Assembly (NCBI GenBank): GCA_006226775.1
Contig: SBGD01000076.1
Coordinates: forward strand, 1 to 64,000
Reading direction: 5' to 3'
DNA: 64,000 nt
Source of the DNA: Paracoccaceae bacterium
GTDB taxonomy: Bacteria > Pseudomonadota > Alphaproteobacteria > Rhodobacterales > Rhodobacteraceae
In this document: positions 9,164-18,330 of the stretch, in pieces
Position numbering within the stretch: position 1 is the first letter of the stretch
How the letters are laid out: every line of letters starts with the position of its first letter
The notes under the pieces: generated by a model
Database searches by the model: none
The model's input: the letters and a program-made list of their open reading frames with translations, nothing else
What the model was told of the DNA's origin: nothing
Translations under genes and position numbers: made by a program

Positions 9164-9190
9164 CTGACGCACCGATCTTTGTGCCAGAAG

Positions 9191-9219
9191 ATGCCCCTCG
9201 GTTTCCGGGGGGCATTTTT
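9191..9219 (+). terminator. Rho-independent terminator of the lipoprotein gene
   Basis: The arms ATGCCCCTCGG and CCGGGGGGCAT pair over 11 bases with one G-T, a TTT loop and a following TTTTT. It sits 27 bases after the stop codon of the plus-strand lipoprotein gene. Confidence 0.88.
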
Positions 9220-9259
9220 CGTTGTGGCAGGGCGGGGCCTATGTCCGACCCCGGACATG

Positions 9260-9289
9260 AAAAGGCCCCCGCAGTCGCCTGCGGGGGCC
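9260..9289 (-). terminator. Rho-independent terminator of eno
   Basis: GGCCCCCGCA and TGCGGGGGCC form a 10-base stem (9264-9289). On the minus strand it is followed by TTTT, about 28 bases after the eno stop codon. A second small palindrome (ATGTCCG/CGGACAT) lies just beyond it. Confidence 0.85.
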
Positions 9290-9316
9290 GAAACGGTGTG
9301 ACCTGCGGACAGCCGA

Positions 9317-10627
<1,311 letters not shown>

Positions 10628-10661
10628 TTACCAGAGGTCAGCCGGATAGGGAACAGGGCTC

Positions 10662-10673
10662 GTTAGCGCTAAC
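10662..10673. promoter_or_regulatory. GTTAGCGCTAAC operator upstream of eno
   Basis: This 12-base palindrome, identical to the zwf site, is centred 77 bases before the eno start codon. A regulator that represses glycolytic genes and activates gluconeogenic ones could use the same site type at both. The eno promoter itself is not obvious, so the sign of regulation cannot be read from the sequence. Confidence 0.65.
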
Positions 10674-10738
10674 CCGTACCGCGGGCGCGGGGGCAGGCGG
10701 GTCGGGGGCGATTCGGCCGGAGCCTGTCCGCCTGACGC

Positions 10739-10957
10739 TCAGACCGGCCCGCCGGGGGCGGCGGCGCGCGCCAGGTGCGCCGCGATCCGGCGTTCGCGAA
10801 AGAAGCTGTAAAGCCCCGCCGCCAGGATGATCGCCGCCCCGGTCAGGGTGAGCGCGTCCGGCCTGTCGCCCAGCCCCAGCACGCCCAGCCCCATGGTGAA
10901 GACCAGCCGGCTGTAGCGGAAGGGCGAGACCACCGAGGCCGGTGCCAAGGGCGTCAG
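10739..10957 (-). pseudogene. C-terminal remnant of an EamA/DMT-family transporter
   Basis: The reading frame from about 10957 down to 10739 encodes some 70 residues that match only the last quarter of a DMT (EamA) permease. A helix-start segment PASVVSPFRYSRLVF runs into TMGLGVLGLGDRPDALTLTGAAI, then ILAAGLYSFFRERR and a basic tail. A whole transporter has about 290-300 residues and ten helices. The N-terminal part is missing because the frame runs straight into the end of the OsmC gene. No good start codon or ribosome-binding site is present. I read it as a deletion relic. A translated micro-peptide from a TTG at 10948 is possible but unlikely. Confidence 0.72.
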
Positions 10958-11376
10958 GCCGCGCCGGTCTCGCGCACCTCGAAGTCATGGGTCAGCGTCG
11001 CGGTGGCCGCCAGCATCGCCGAGGCCGAGCAGTATTTCTCGACCGAAAGCGCAATGGCGCGTTCCACCCGCGCAGGGTCGATGCCGCGGCCGGTGACGAT
11101 GAAATGCATGTGGATGCGGGTAAAGACCCGGGGTTCGGTCTCGGCCCGGTCGGCATCGAGTTCGACCACCACGTCGTCGATCTTCTGGCGGCCCTTTTCG
11201 AGGATCGACACCACGTCATAGGCCGAACAGCCGCCGGTGCCGATCAGCACCAGTTCCATCGGGCTGGGCCCGGGTTTGAGCCCGTCCTCGCCGGCGGTGC
11301 CGAAGGCAATCGTGTGCCCGGTGGCGCTTTGCCCGGTGAAGAGGCGTTGGCCGGCCCATTTGACCTGAGTTTTCAT
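10954..11376 (-). CDS. OsmC/Ohr family protein
   Basis: This is a 140-residue member of the OsmC family, whose characterised members are thiol peroxidases that reduce organic hydroperoxides. The two conserved redox cysteines are visible, in TGGCSAYDVVSILEK near residue 50 and in VEKYCSASAM near residue 118, as is the family start VKWAGQRLFTG. The spacing and the GPSPMELVL motif are nearer the YhfA-like OsmC branch than Ohr. Its 3' end touches the transporter relic, so a deletion apparently joined the two. It appears to be a single-gene unit. Confidence 0.88.
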   Translation of the reverse strand: MKTQVKWAGQRLFTGQSATGHTIAFGTAGEDGLKPGPSPMELVLIGTGGCSAYDVVSILEKGRQKIDDVVVELDADRAETEPRVFTRIHMHFIVTGRGIDPARVERAIALSVEKYCSASAMLAATATLTHDFEVRETGAA

Positions 11377-11479
11377 CTGCGTCTCCTGACTGTATCGCCG
11401 CGCTTATACCAGATCGGGCGGCACAGGGAATGCAACCCGCACCGGGTCGTTTCGCCGCCGCCCGGTCCCTGGCCCACCG

Positions 11480-11600
11480 CCGTCCCGGACCTGATCCAGC
11501 CTGCCCCGGACCTGATCCGGGGGGACCTCATGGCCGACGCTCGAAGAGGTCCCGGATCAAGTCCGGGACTGCGGATCGCGCCGGATCAGGTCCGGGACGG
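11480..11600. repeat. REP-like cluster of four palindromic repeats
   Basis: Four copies of a motif based on GTCCCGGACCTGATCC lie between the OsmC and Fur genes. They are 11482-11499, 11504-11524, a self-complementary copy at 11549-11569 (arms GTCCCGGA/TCCGGGAC) and an inverted copy at 11581-11600. The outer two form an 18-base inverted repeat (11480-11497 with 11583-11600). Repeats of this GATCAAGTCCGGGAC type are widespread in alphaproteobacterial intergenic DNA. They may act as a bidirectional RNA structure or nucleoid site. Confidence 0.75.
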
Positions 11601-11631
11601 CGGATCGCTCTGGATCATGCCGCCGCCGCAC

Positions 11632-12042
11632 TCACTTCTTGATCGGCACGCCGTAAAGCTCCAGCCGGTGGCCGATCAGCCGATAGCCCAGCTTCTCGGC
11701 AATCCGCTCCTGCAGCGCCTCGATCTCGGGGTCGACGAATTCGATCACCTCGCCCGAGTTCATGTCGATCAGGTGGTCGTGATGGTCGCGCTCGGCATCC
11801 TCGTAGCGTGCCCGGCCATCGCCGAACTCGAGCTTGTCGAGAATGCCCGCCTCCTCGAACAGCTTCACCGTGCGGTAGACCGTGGCGATGGAAATCGCCG
11901 AATCGCGGGCCGCGGCGCGGGCGTAAAGCTCCTCGACATCGGGATGGTCGTCGCTGTCCTCCAGCACCGCGGCAATCACCCGGCGCTGGCCGGTCATGCG
12001 CAGCCCCTTGGTCTCGCAGCGTTCCTGAATGGTCTGAGCCAT
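11632..12042 (-). CDS. Fur-family metal-responsive regulator (Fur/Mur type)
   Basis: This 136-residue DNA-binding repressor has a winged-helix domain (GLRMTGQRRVIAAVLEDSDDHPDVEELYARA, ISIATVYRTVKLFEEAGIL) and the dimerisation/metal domain with HHDHLIDMNSGEVIEF and GYRLIGHRLELYGV. It lacks the CxxC zinc motifs of many Fur proteins. In alphaproteobacteria this type often responds to manganese (Mur) rather than iron. I cannot tell which from sequence alone. I start at the ATG at 12042, giving MAQTIQERCETKG, because the longer open frame upstream does not look like this family. It is divergent from the helicase gene. Confidence 0.88.
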   Translation of the reverse strand: MAQTIQERCETKGLRMTGQRRVIAAVLEDSDDHPDVEELYARAAARDSAISIATVYRTVKLFEEAGILDKLEFGDGRARYEDAERDHHDHLIDMNSGEVIEFVDPEIEALQERIAEKLGYRLIGHRLELYGVPIKK

Positions 12043-12356
12043 GGTCCTGTCCGATCGTCCTCGCAGCGCGCCCGGGTCTAGGCGATTTGTCCGCCTTCGG
12101 AAAGCCCCGGGGTTGACTTTGCCGCCGAAAGGGCCGATGTGACCCCCAGCGATGTCCACTGCCGCGTGAGCAGCCTGTGCGCCGAAAGGCGCCGATCCTT
12201 GGACCGCAGCCGTTCCCAAAATCACGCGTGGGGCCGAAACGCAGACGGCAACGTCCCGGCAATCCTGCCCGGCGTGGGCTTTCTGTGCGCACCACTTCGC
12301 CCCGCGTACCGGGGCACCATGGGCGGGCCAGGGGGCTGCGCCCGAAAGGAATTATC
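12043..12356. other. Divergent region between the Fur-family gene and the helicase
   Basis: This region of about 314 bases has no recognised gene. It must hold both promoters and probably a long leader for the helicase mRNA. One detail is a perfect 5-base-stem hairpin GCGCC-GAAA-GGCGC with a GNRA tetraloop (12179-12192). I see no clear Fur box or riboswitch. Confidence 0.4.
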
Positions 12357-13628
12357 TTGACTCAATTCGACATGATGGGCCTGCCCCAGCAACTTGTCAC
12401 CAAACTTGCCGCCCTCGGCATGACCGAGCCGACGCCGATCCAGAGCCGCGCCATTCCGGCCGCCCTCGATGGCCGCGACGTCATGGGCCTGGCCCAGACC
12501 GGTACCGGCAAGACCGCCGCCTTCGGCCTGCCGCTGATGGCCGGGCTGATGGCCTATGGCTCCAAGCCCGCGCCGCGCAGCATCCGCGCGCTGATCCTGG
12601 CCCCGACCCGGGAGCTGGCCAAACAGATCGTCGATCATATCGCCGCGATGGCCCATGGCACCTCGATCAAGACCGCCATGGTGGTCGGCGGCCAGTCGAT
12701 CAATGCCCAGATCAAGCGGCTGGAACGCGGCACCGACCTGCTGGTCGCCACCCCGGGCCGGCTGATCGACCTGATGGACCGCCGGGCGCTGAACCTCAGC
12801 GAGACCCGCTTCCTGGTGCTCGACGAGGCCGACCAGATGCTCGACCTCGGCTTCATCCACGCCCTGCGCCGGATCGCCCGCGACCTGCCGTCCGAGCGCC
12901 AGACCATGCTGTTCTCGGCCACCATGCCCAAGCAGATGAACGAGATCGCTCAGAGCTATCTCACCGACCCGGTGCGCATCGAGGTCTCGCCTCCGGGCAT
13001 GGCCGCCGACAAGGTCACCCAGGCGGTGCATTTCGTGGCCAAGGCGCACAAGCCGGCACTGCTGACCGAACTGCTCGACGCGCACCGCGACGAGCTGGCG
13101 CTGGTCTTCTGCCGCACCAAGCACGGCGCCGAGCGGCTGATGAAATCGCTGGTGGCGGGCGGCTTCTCGGCAGCCTCGATCCACGGCAACAAGAGCCAGG
13201 GCCAGCGCGACCGCGCCCTGGCCGGCTTCCGCGCCGGGGATGTCCGCATCCTCGTGGCGACCGACGTGGCCGCCCGCGGCATCGACATTCCCGACGTGCG
13301 CCATGTCTACAACTTCGACCTGCCCAACGTGGCCGACAACTACGTCCACCGCATCGGCCGCACCGCGCGGGCGGGCCGCGACGGCGCGGCCGTGGCCTTC
13401 TGTGCGCCGGACGAGATGGGCCAGCTGAAGGACATCCAGAAGGTGATGAAACTCTCGATCCCGGTGGCCTCGGGCCGTCCCTGGGAAGACATCACCCCGC
13501 CGGAATCCACCGGCAAGGGTAGGGGCCGCGGCCGTGGGCGTCCCGGCGGGCCGGGCAAGCCGGCAGGCCAGGGCAAACCGTCCAACCGCCGCCGCCAGCC
13601 GCGCCGCGCCAGGTCGCAGGCAGCCTGA
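12357..13628 (+). CDS. DEAD-box ATP-dependent RNA helicase
   Basis: This ATP-driven RNA-unwinding protein of 423 residues is likely involved in ribosome assembly or RNA turnover. All core motifs are present in order: Q motif (TPIQSRAI), Walker A AQTGTGKTAAF, PTRELAKQ, TPGRLIDL, DEAD in VLDEADQMLDLGF, SAT, then RGIDIPDVRHVYN and HRIGRTARAG. The C-terminal tail is basic and glycine-rich ([20 protein letters not shown]), as in RNA-binding extensions of the RhlE type. I prefer a TTG start at 12357, preceded by AAAGGAA, because it gives the family-like TQFDMMGLPQQLVTKLAALGM. The first ATG only appears six codons later. Confidence 0.93.
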   Translation: MTQFDMMGLPQQLVTKLAALGMTEPTPIQSRAIPAALDGRDVMGLAQTGTGKTAAFGLPLMAGLMAYGSKPAPRSIRALILAPTRELAKQIVDHIAAMAHGTSIKTAMVVGGQSINAQIKRLERGTDLLVATPGRLIDLMDRRALNLSETRFLVLDEADQMLDLGFIHALRRIARDLPSERQTMLFSATMPKQMNEIAQSYLTDPVRIEVSPPGMAADKVTQAVHFVAKAHKPALLTELLDAHRDELALVFCRTKHGAERLMKSLVAGGFSAASIHGNKSQGQRDRALAGFRAGDVRILVATDVAARGIDIPDVRHVYNFDLPNVADNYVHRIGRTARAGRDGAAVAFCAPDEMGQLKDIQKVMKLSIPVASGRPWEDITPPESTGKGRGRGRGRPGGPGKPAGQGKPSNRRRQPRRARSQAA

Positions 13629-13636
13629 GAACGCTT

Positions 13637-13734
13637 CCGGAGGTCCCTTTCAGGGCTTCTCCGGTTTCGCAAATATCCTGGGGGAGGGCGCGCGCAGGCG
13701 CGTCCGGGGGCAAAGCCCCCAACACCCCCGGGGG
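13637..13734. repeat. Hairpin-rich intergenic repeat between convergent genes
   Basis: After the helicase there is a long interrupted hairpin (CCGGAG..CTCCGG, 13637-13664) followed by TTT, a plausible terminator. Then come CAAATATCCTGGGGGAG, GGGGGC-AAA-GCCCCC (13706-13720) and CCCCCGGGGG (13725-13734). Blocks of this kind are very common between genes in Rhodobacteraceae. They serve both this gene and the convergent DUF533 gene. Confidence 0.65.
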
Positions 13735-13748
13735 TCACGCAAAACGGC

Positions 13749-14591
13749 TCAGGCGTAGAGCGGCTGAACCCCCATCTGCACATGCAGCATGTTGACCGTC
13801 TGCTGATCGAGCCCCAGCGCCGCGGCCAGCTTGTCGAGGTATTGCGCCTCGGCCGCGGTATCGACGCGGATCGACATCAGCGACATCGAATAGACCTGCA
13901 TCTTCTGCGCCTCCGGCGTGTCCTCGGCCAGCCCGTCGATATCCACCGGCGCTTTCAGCTGCGCCTTGACGAAGGCCACGTCCTCGGCCTCGGCGTCCTC
14001 GCCCATGGCCTCGAGGATCTTGGCCTGTTCCTCCTTCGAGACATCGCCATCGGCCTTGGCCGCCTGGATCATCGCCCGCAGCATCAGCGCCGAGGCCTGT
14101 TCCGCCTCCGGTGCCGTGGGCGCGTCCTTGAACTGGTCGAGCAGCGCGCCGACCCCCTTGCCCGAGGCCGCCGCGGCACCGCCCGCCATGGCCAGAAGCC
14201 CGGCGAGACCGGCCCCCCCGGCGCCCGACAGAAGCCCGCTGCCGGCACCTTCGGCCTTCGGCCTGTCGCCGGTCAGCCCGGCCATCATCGCCGAGAGGTC
14301 AAAGCCCGCGCCGCCGCCCGCGCCCACCATCTTGGCCATCATGTCCTGCATGTTGCCCAGGCCCTGGCTGCCGGTCTCCTGCATCTGGCCCATCATGCCT
14401 TTCAGCTGGTCCATGCCGGGCACCTGGTTCATCGCCGCCAGCGTCGCGTTCTGCTCGGCCCGGGCTTCGCCCGTCTTGACCTGTGCGCCGCCCAGCAGCC
14501 CGCCAAGCCCCTGGTTGCGGCTCATGTGATCCACCCCGCGCGCCGCGGCATAGCCCAGCGCGATCTTGGCCAGCGTGCCCATCATACCCAT
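13749..14591 (-). CDS. DUF533 / TerB-like protein
   Basis: This 280-residue protein of unknown function resembles YebE-type DUF533 proteins. The N-terminal half is low-complexity, rich in Gly, Ala and Met (GLGGLLGG, GLLSGAGGAGLAGLLAMAGGAAAASGKG), and could associate with membranes or self-assemble. The C-terminal half is an alpha-helical TerB-like domain: LMLRAMIQAAKADGDVSKEEQAKILEAM, with acidic residues that in TerB bind metal, ending in a helix pair. I chose the start at 14591 because GGGAGGA lies 7 bases upstream. An upstream start at 14612 would sit on that ribosome-binding site. Confidence 0.8.
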   Translation of the reverse strand: MGMMGTLAKIALGYAAARGVDHMSRNQGLGGLLGGAQVKTGEARAEQNATLAAMNQVPGMDQLKGMMGQMQETGSQGLGNMQDMMAKMVGAGGGAGFDLSAMMAGLTGDRPKAEGAGSGLLSGAGGAGLAGLLAMAGGAAAASGKGVGALLDQFKDAPTAPEAEQASALMLRAMIQAAKADGDVSKEEQAKILEAMGEDAEAEDVAFVKAQLKAPVDIDGLAEDTPEAQKMQVYSMSLMSIRVDTAAEAQYLDKLAAALGLDQQTVNMLHVQMGVQPLYA

Positions 14592-14673
14592 GACGTATCC
14601 TCCCTGTGACATGAACTGGGGCGCAGTCTGACAGGTTTTTCGGATCCTGTAACCCGTCCGCTGAGCCCAAGGC

Positions 14674-15624
14674 TCAAATCAGCCGCAGCAGCCGCAGCAC
14701 CGCCAGCACCAGCGCCACGGCACCCGCCATGCCGAGACAGACGATCAGGAAGCCCGCCGGCGTGTCGGTCCAGGGCAGCCCGCCGACGTTCATCCCGAAA
14801 AGCCCGGTGACGAAGCCCAGCGGCAGGAAGACCGCCGCCACCACCGACAGCCCGTAGCCGTTGCGCGACAGCTGGTCGGCCTTCTGGGCATATTGGTGGT
14901 CGGCCAGCGCGGTCAGCCGGTGCTGCACCGCGTCCAGCTCCTCGAGCGCGCGCTGCGCGCGGTTGGCGCTTTCGCGGATCTCGGCCGGGGGCAGGGCGAT
15001 CGGCCCCTCGGGCCCGCGCGCCTCGAGCTTGCGCAGGGTGTCGCTTTGCGGCCGCAGGTAGCGGATCAGCCGGATCGCGGCGCGGCGCATCTGCGGCAGG
15101 GGCTTGAGGATGTCGGGGTCGCAATCGGGCTCGACAATGGCCTCTTCGAGGTCGTCGACATCGTCGTCCAGCGCCAGGCTGACCTGTTCGATCCGGTCCA
15201 CCAGCCGCTCGACCAGTTCCGCCACCAGCATGCCGGGCCCGCCGGCCAGCCGCGCCCCGGCCTCAAGCTCGCCCTGCAATTCGCGCACCGCAAAGACCGG
15301 GCGATGGCGCAGGGTGATGACCAGCCCGGCCTCGGCCCAGAGCCGCAGCGAGACCATGTCGTCGCTCTGCTGGCCGGGGTTGAAGTTCGCCCCGCGCAGG
15401 ATCAGGATCATCGCCTCGCCCTGGCCAAGGTAGCGTGGCCGGGTTTCGGGCTGCAGCAGGATCTCGGCGGCATGCGGCGGCACCATCTGGCCGACCCGCG
15501 CCTCGGTGCCCGGCGCGGTCAGGTCGAAATGCACCCAGCGCCAGTGCCCCTCGGGCACCGCGGCATCCAGCCCGCCGGCCCGGGTGCGGCCTTCGGCGTC
15601 GATGTCGAGAACGAAGAGCGCCAT
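14674..15624 (-). CDS. zntB: CorA/ZntB-family metal transporter
   Basis: This is a 316-residue pentameric-type inner-membrane metal ion channel or transporter. A long soluble N-terminal domain of about 255 residues, with helices rich in charged residues, is followed by two membrane segments. The loop after the first carries the family signature GMNVGGLPW, which fits the ZntB (zinc) branch better than CorA magnesium channels. The C-terminus is RLLRLI. Its start codon overlaps the stop codon of the upstream antiporter gene (TGATG), so the two cation transporters are translationally coupled. The substrate is not certain. Confidence 0.86.
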   Translation of the reverse strand: MALFVLDIDAEGRTRAGGLDAAVPEGHWRWVHFDLTAPGTEARVGQMVPPHAAEILLQPETRPRYLGQGEAMILILRGANFNPGQQSDDMVSLRLWAEAGLVITLRHRPVFAVRELQGELEAGARLAGGPGMLVAELVERLVDRIEQVSLALDDDVDDLEEAIVEPDCDPDILKPLPQMRRAAIRLIRYLRPQSDTLRKLEARGPEGPIALPPAEIRESANRAQRALEELDAVQHRLTALADHQYAQKADQLSRNGYGLSVVAAVFLPLGFVTGLFGMNVGGLPWTDTPAGFLIVCLGMAGAVALVLAVLRLLRLI

Positions 15625-16880
15625 CAGACGAGATCCGGCTCGCGGCCGAAGCGGTTGGCCAGCCGCGCCACCGTCAGCCCCTGGACGATGATCGAGAAGA
15701 TCACCACCACGTAGGTCGCGGTCAGGATCAGCGGTTTCCAGTCGCCCTCGGGCAGCGACAGCGCCAGTGCCACCGAGATGCCGCCCTTGAGCCCGCCCCA
15801 GGTCATGATCGGGATCACGCCGGGTGCGAAGGCGCGGAACGGTTTGAGCACCAGCACCGGGATCGCCACCGCCGCAAAGCGCGCCACCAGCGACAGCCCG
15901 ATCGCCATCACCCCGGCCAGCAGGTAATCGAGGTTGAGCGCCACGGCAAAGACCTCGAAGCCGATCATCAGGAAGAGCACCGCGTTGAGGATCTCGTCGA
16001 TCATCCGCCAGAAGGCATCGACATACTCGCGCGTCGCCTCGCTCATCCCGTCCCGGGCGCCGATATCGCCGATCAGGAGCCCGGCACAGACCGCCATGAT
16101 CGGCGCCGAGACATGCAGAAAGACCGCCAGTTCATAGCCGCCGAAGGCCAGCCCCAGGGTCAGCAGCACCTCGAGCGAATAATCGTCGATATGGCGCATC
16201 AGCCGGAAGGTGAGCCAGCCCAGAACGATCCCCAGCACCGCGCCGCCCAGCGCCTCCTGCGCGAACAGGAGTGCTGCCGATTCCAGCACGTCGCCATTGC
16301 TCTCGCCATGGCCCGCGCCCTCGAAGGCGATGCCGACGAGGACCAGGAAGACCACGTAGCCGACGCCATCGTTGAACAGCGATTCCCCGGCGATCTTGGT
16401 CTCGAGATCCTTGCGCAGGTTGGCCTCGCGCAAGACCCCCAGCACCGCCACCGGATCGGTGGGCGAGATCAAGGCGCCGAAGACCAGCGCGATCAGGATC
16501 GGCATGCCGGTGATCCAGTGAAACCCGACCCCCGCGATCACCGTCGAGAGCGCCACCCCCAGCGTCGCCATCAGCACCACCAGCCGCCATTGCGCGCGCA
16601 GATCCGACAGCTTCACATGCAGCGCCCCGGCAAAGAGCAGCAGGCCCAGCATCCCTTCCAGCAGCGCATCCGAGAACTCGACCCCCAGCACCGTGCTGCG
16701 CACCGTGTCGGCCAGCCCCAGCGCCGGCCAGGCCAGGTCGAGCAGCATGATCCCGAACGAGGCGAGCAGGGCCACCACCAGGATGCCGATCGCCGCGGGC
16801 AGCTTCAGCACCAGGTAGTTGATCGCCCCGAAAAGCCCCGCCATCACGATCAGAAGCGAGGTGATCTGCAGTATGTTCAT
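15624..16880 (-). CDS. CPA1-family Na+(or K+)/H+ antiporter
   Basis: This 418-residue inner-membrane cation/proton antiporter has about 12-13 hydrophobic segments. Diagnostic motifs are ISPTDPVAVLGVL and AGESLFNDGVGYVVFLVLVG in the middle (the Asp residues carry the ions in NhaP/NHE-type exchangers), and ILNAVLFLMIGFE and MTWGGLKGGISVALALSLP further on. I start at the ATG at 16880, which opens directly into the first membrane helix. A longer frame upstream is not membrane-like. It forms a two-gene unit with the ZntB-like gene and is divergent from a DMT transporter gene. Confidence 0.9.
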   Translation of the reverse strand: MNILQITSLLIVMAGLFGAINYLVLKLPAAIGILVVALLASFGIMLLDLAWPALGLADTVRSTVLGVEFSDALLEGMLGLLLFAGALHVKLSDLRAQWRLVVLMATLGVALSTVIAGVGFHWITGMPILIALVFGALISPTDPVAVLGVLREANLRKDLETKIAGESLFNDGVGYVVFLVLVGIAFEGAGHGESNGDVLESAALLFAQEALGGAVLGIVLGWLTFRLMRHIDDYSLEVLLTLGLAFGGYELAVFLHVSAPIMAVCAGLLIGDIGARDGMSEATREYVDAFWRMIDEILNAVLFLMIGFEVFAVALNLDYLLAGVMAIGLSLVARFAAVAIPVLVLKPFRAFAPGVIPIMTWGGLKGGISVALALSLPEGDWKPLILTATYVVVIFSIIVQGLTVARLANRFGREPDLV

Positions 16881-16982
16881 GGCACGTCCGTCCTGGTTTT
16901 CGGTGCTCTGCGGTAGCACGCAGGGCAGGGCGGGGAAAGTGCCCGGCTTGACCGCCCCCGCGGTCCGTGATCTGTCGCCCGG

Positions 16983-17876
16983 ATGAACACGCGTATCGAA
17001 CTTGACCGCACCGGCTTTGTCAGCCTGACCGTGCTGACCGTCGTCCTGGCGCTGAACCAGGTGGTGATCAAATACACCAATGGCGGCCTGCAGCCGGTGT
17101 TCCAGGCCGGGCTGCGCTCGACCCTGGCGCTGATCCCGCTGCTGATCTGGGTGGCCCTGTCGCGCCGCGAGATCCGCTTCGAGCGCAGCCAGGTCGCCGC
17201 CGGGCTGATGCTGGGCGGCTGGTTCGCGCTGGAATTCCTGCTGCTGTTCACCGCGCTCGACCGCACCACCGTCTCGCGCTCGGCCATCCTGTTCTATTCG
17301 ATGCCGGTCTGGCTGGCGGTGGCGGGGCATTTCCTGCTGCCGGGCGAGCGGCTGACCTCGGTGCGGCTGACCGGGCTGGCGCTGGCCATGGCCGGCGTGA
17401 TCTGGGCGCTGGCCGACCGCGATGCCGCCGGTGGCGACATGCTGGGCGACCTGATGGCGCTGGCCGGGTCGTTCTGCTGGGCGGCGCTGGCGCTGACGGT
17501 GCGGCTGTCGTCGCTCAAGCGGGCCTCGGCCGAGACCCAGCTGGCCTGGCAATTGCTGGTCTCGGCGCCGATCCTGCTGGGGGTGGCGCTGCTGGGCGGG
17601 CCGGTGCTGCGCGATCCGACGCTGCTGCACTGGGTCGGGCTGGGCTTCCAGGCGGTCCTGGTCGCCAGCCTGTGTTTCCTGTGGTGGTTCTACCTGCTGG
17701 CGCGCTACAAGGCCTCGGCGGTGGGATCCTTCGGCTTTCTCACCCCGGTGCTCAGCGTGGTGCTGGGCGCGGTGCTGCTGGGCGAGCGTCCGGGCTTTGA
17801 AGTCGTGGCCTCGCTGGGGCTGATCATCGCCGGGATCGCGCTGATGAACCGCAAGCCGCGGCTGCCGATGACCTGA
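16983..17876 (+). CDS. EamA/DMT-family transporter
   Basis: This 297-residue drug/metabolite-family permease has ten predicted membrane segments and two EamA repeats (about residues 12-140 and 152-290). The substrate is unknown. Members export amino acids, nucleotides or toxins. Seen: VVLALNQVVIKYTNGGLQPVFQAGLRS at the first repeat and the family end FLTPVLSVVLGAVLLGERPGFEVVASLGLIIAGIALMN. It stands alone, 4 bases from the convergent GNAT gene. It is not closely similar to the second DMT gene at 21.3 kb or to the relic at 10.7 kb. Confidence 0.88.
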   Translation: MNTRIELDRTGFVSLTVLTVVLALNQVVIKYTNGGLQPVFQAGLRSTLALIPLLIWVALSRREIRFERSQVAAGLMLGGWFALEFLLLFTALDRTTVSRSAILFYSMPVWLAVAGHFLLPGERLTSVRLTGLALAMAGVIWALADRDAAGGDMLGDLMALAGSFCWAALALTVRLSSLKRASAETQLAWQLLVSAPILLGVALLGGPVLRDPTLLHWVGLGFQAVLVASLCFLWWFYLLARYKASAVGSFGFLTPVLSVVLGAVLLGERPGFEVVASLGLIIAGIALMNRKPRLPMT

Positions 17877-17880
17877 GCCT

Positions 17881-18330
17881 TCAGAGCTTGCGCGACATCA
17901 GGAACGAGCCTTCGCGCGCCGCGAAATGCGCCTTGCGATAGAGCGTCTGCGCGCCGGTATCGTCGCGCCGGACCTCGAGGTGCAGCGCCTTCAGCCCGGC
18001 CTCCTTCAGCGCCTTGGGCAGCGAATAGAGCACGTCCGAGGCCATGCCGCGCCCGCGCACCGCCGGGCGGATGTACAACTCGTCGACGAAGCCGTCCATG
18101 CCGCCGAATTCCAGCGACCAGCCGAAGCTGAGCAGGATATAGCCCACCGGCGCGCGCTGCGGCCCGATCAGGTAGACCGCGCCATGCGGGCAGCCTTCGA
18201 GCAGCGGCATCAGCCCGTCGCGGCGGGTGTCGTCGTCGGTATAGATGCCCATCTCGGTGCAGAAGGCGCGGGTCAGCGGCACCAGCCGCTCGAGATCCTC
18301 GGGACCGGCAAGGTGAAGTCGGGTACTCAT
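17881..18330 (-). CDS. GNAT-family N-acetyltransferase
   Basis: This 149-residue acetyl-CoA-dependent acetyltransferase has an unknown substrate. The acetyl-CoA loop motif is visible in FVDELYIRPAVRGRGMASDVLYSLPKALKEAG (about residues 82-113), preceded by the GYILLSFGWSLEFGGMDG strands. The C-terminal LEVRRDDTGAQTLYRKAHF matches the usual GNAT end. The start ATG at 18330 overlaps the stop codon of the nucleoside hydrolase gene (ATGA), so the two form a coupled pair. Confidence 0.88.
   Translation of the reverse strand: MSTRLHLAGPEDLERLVPLTRAFCTEMGIYTDDDTRRDGLMPLLEGCPHGAVYLIGPQRAPVGYILLSFGWSLEFGGMDGFVDELYIRPAVRGRGMASDVLYSLPKALKEAGLKALHLEVRRDDTGAQTLYRKAHFAAREGSFLMSRKL

Noticed and set aside
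15435-16916. Long plus-strand frame opposite the CPA1 antiporter
   Set aside because: Its translation is dominated by His, Gln, Arg and Asp, typical of an antisense frame of a membrane protein gene. The antiporter motifs on the other strand are clear.
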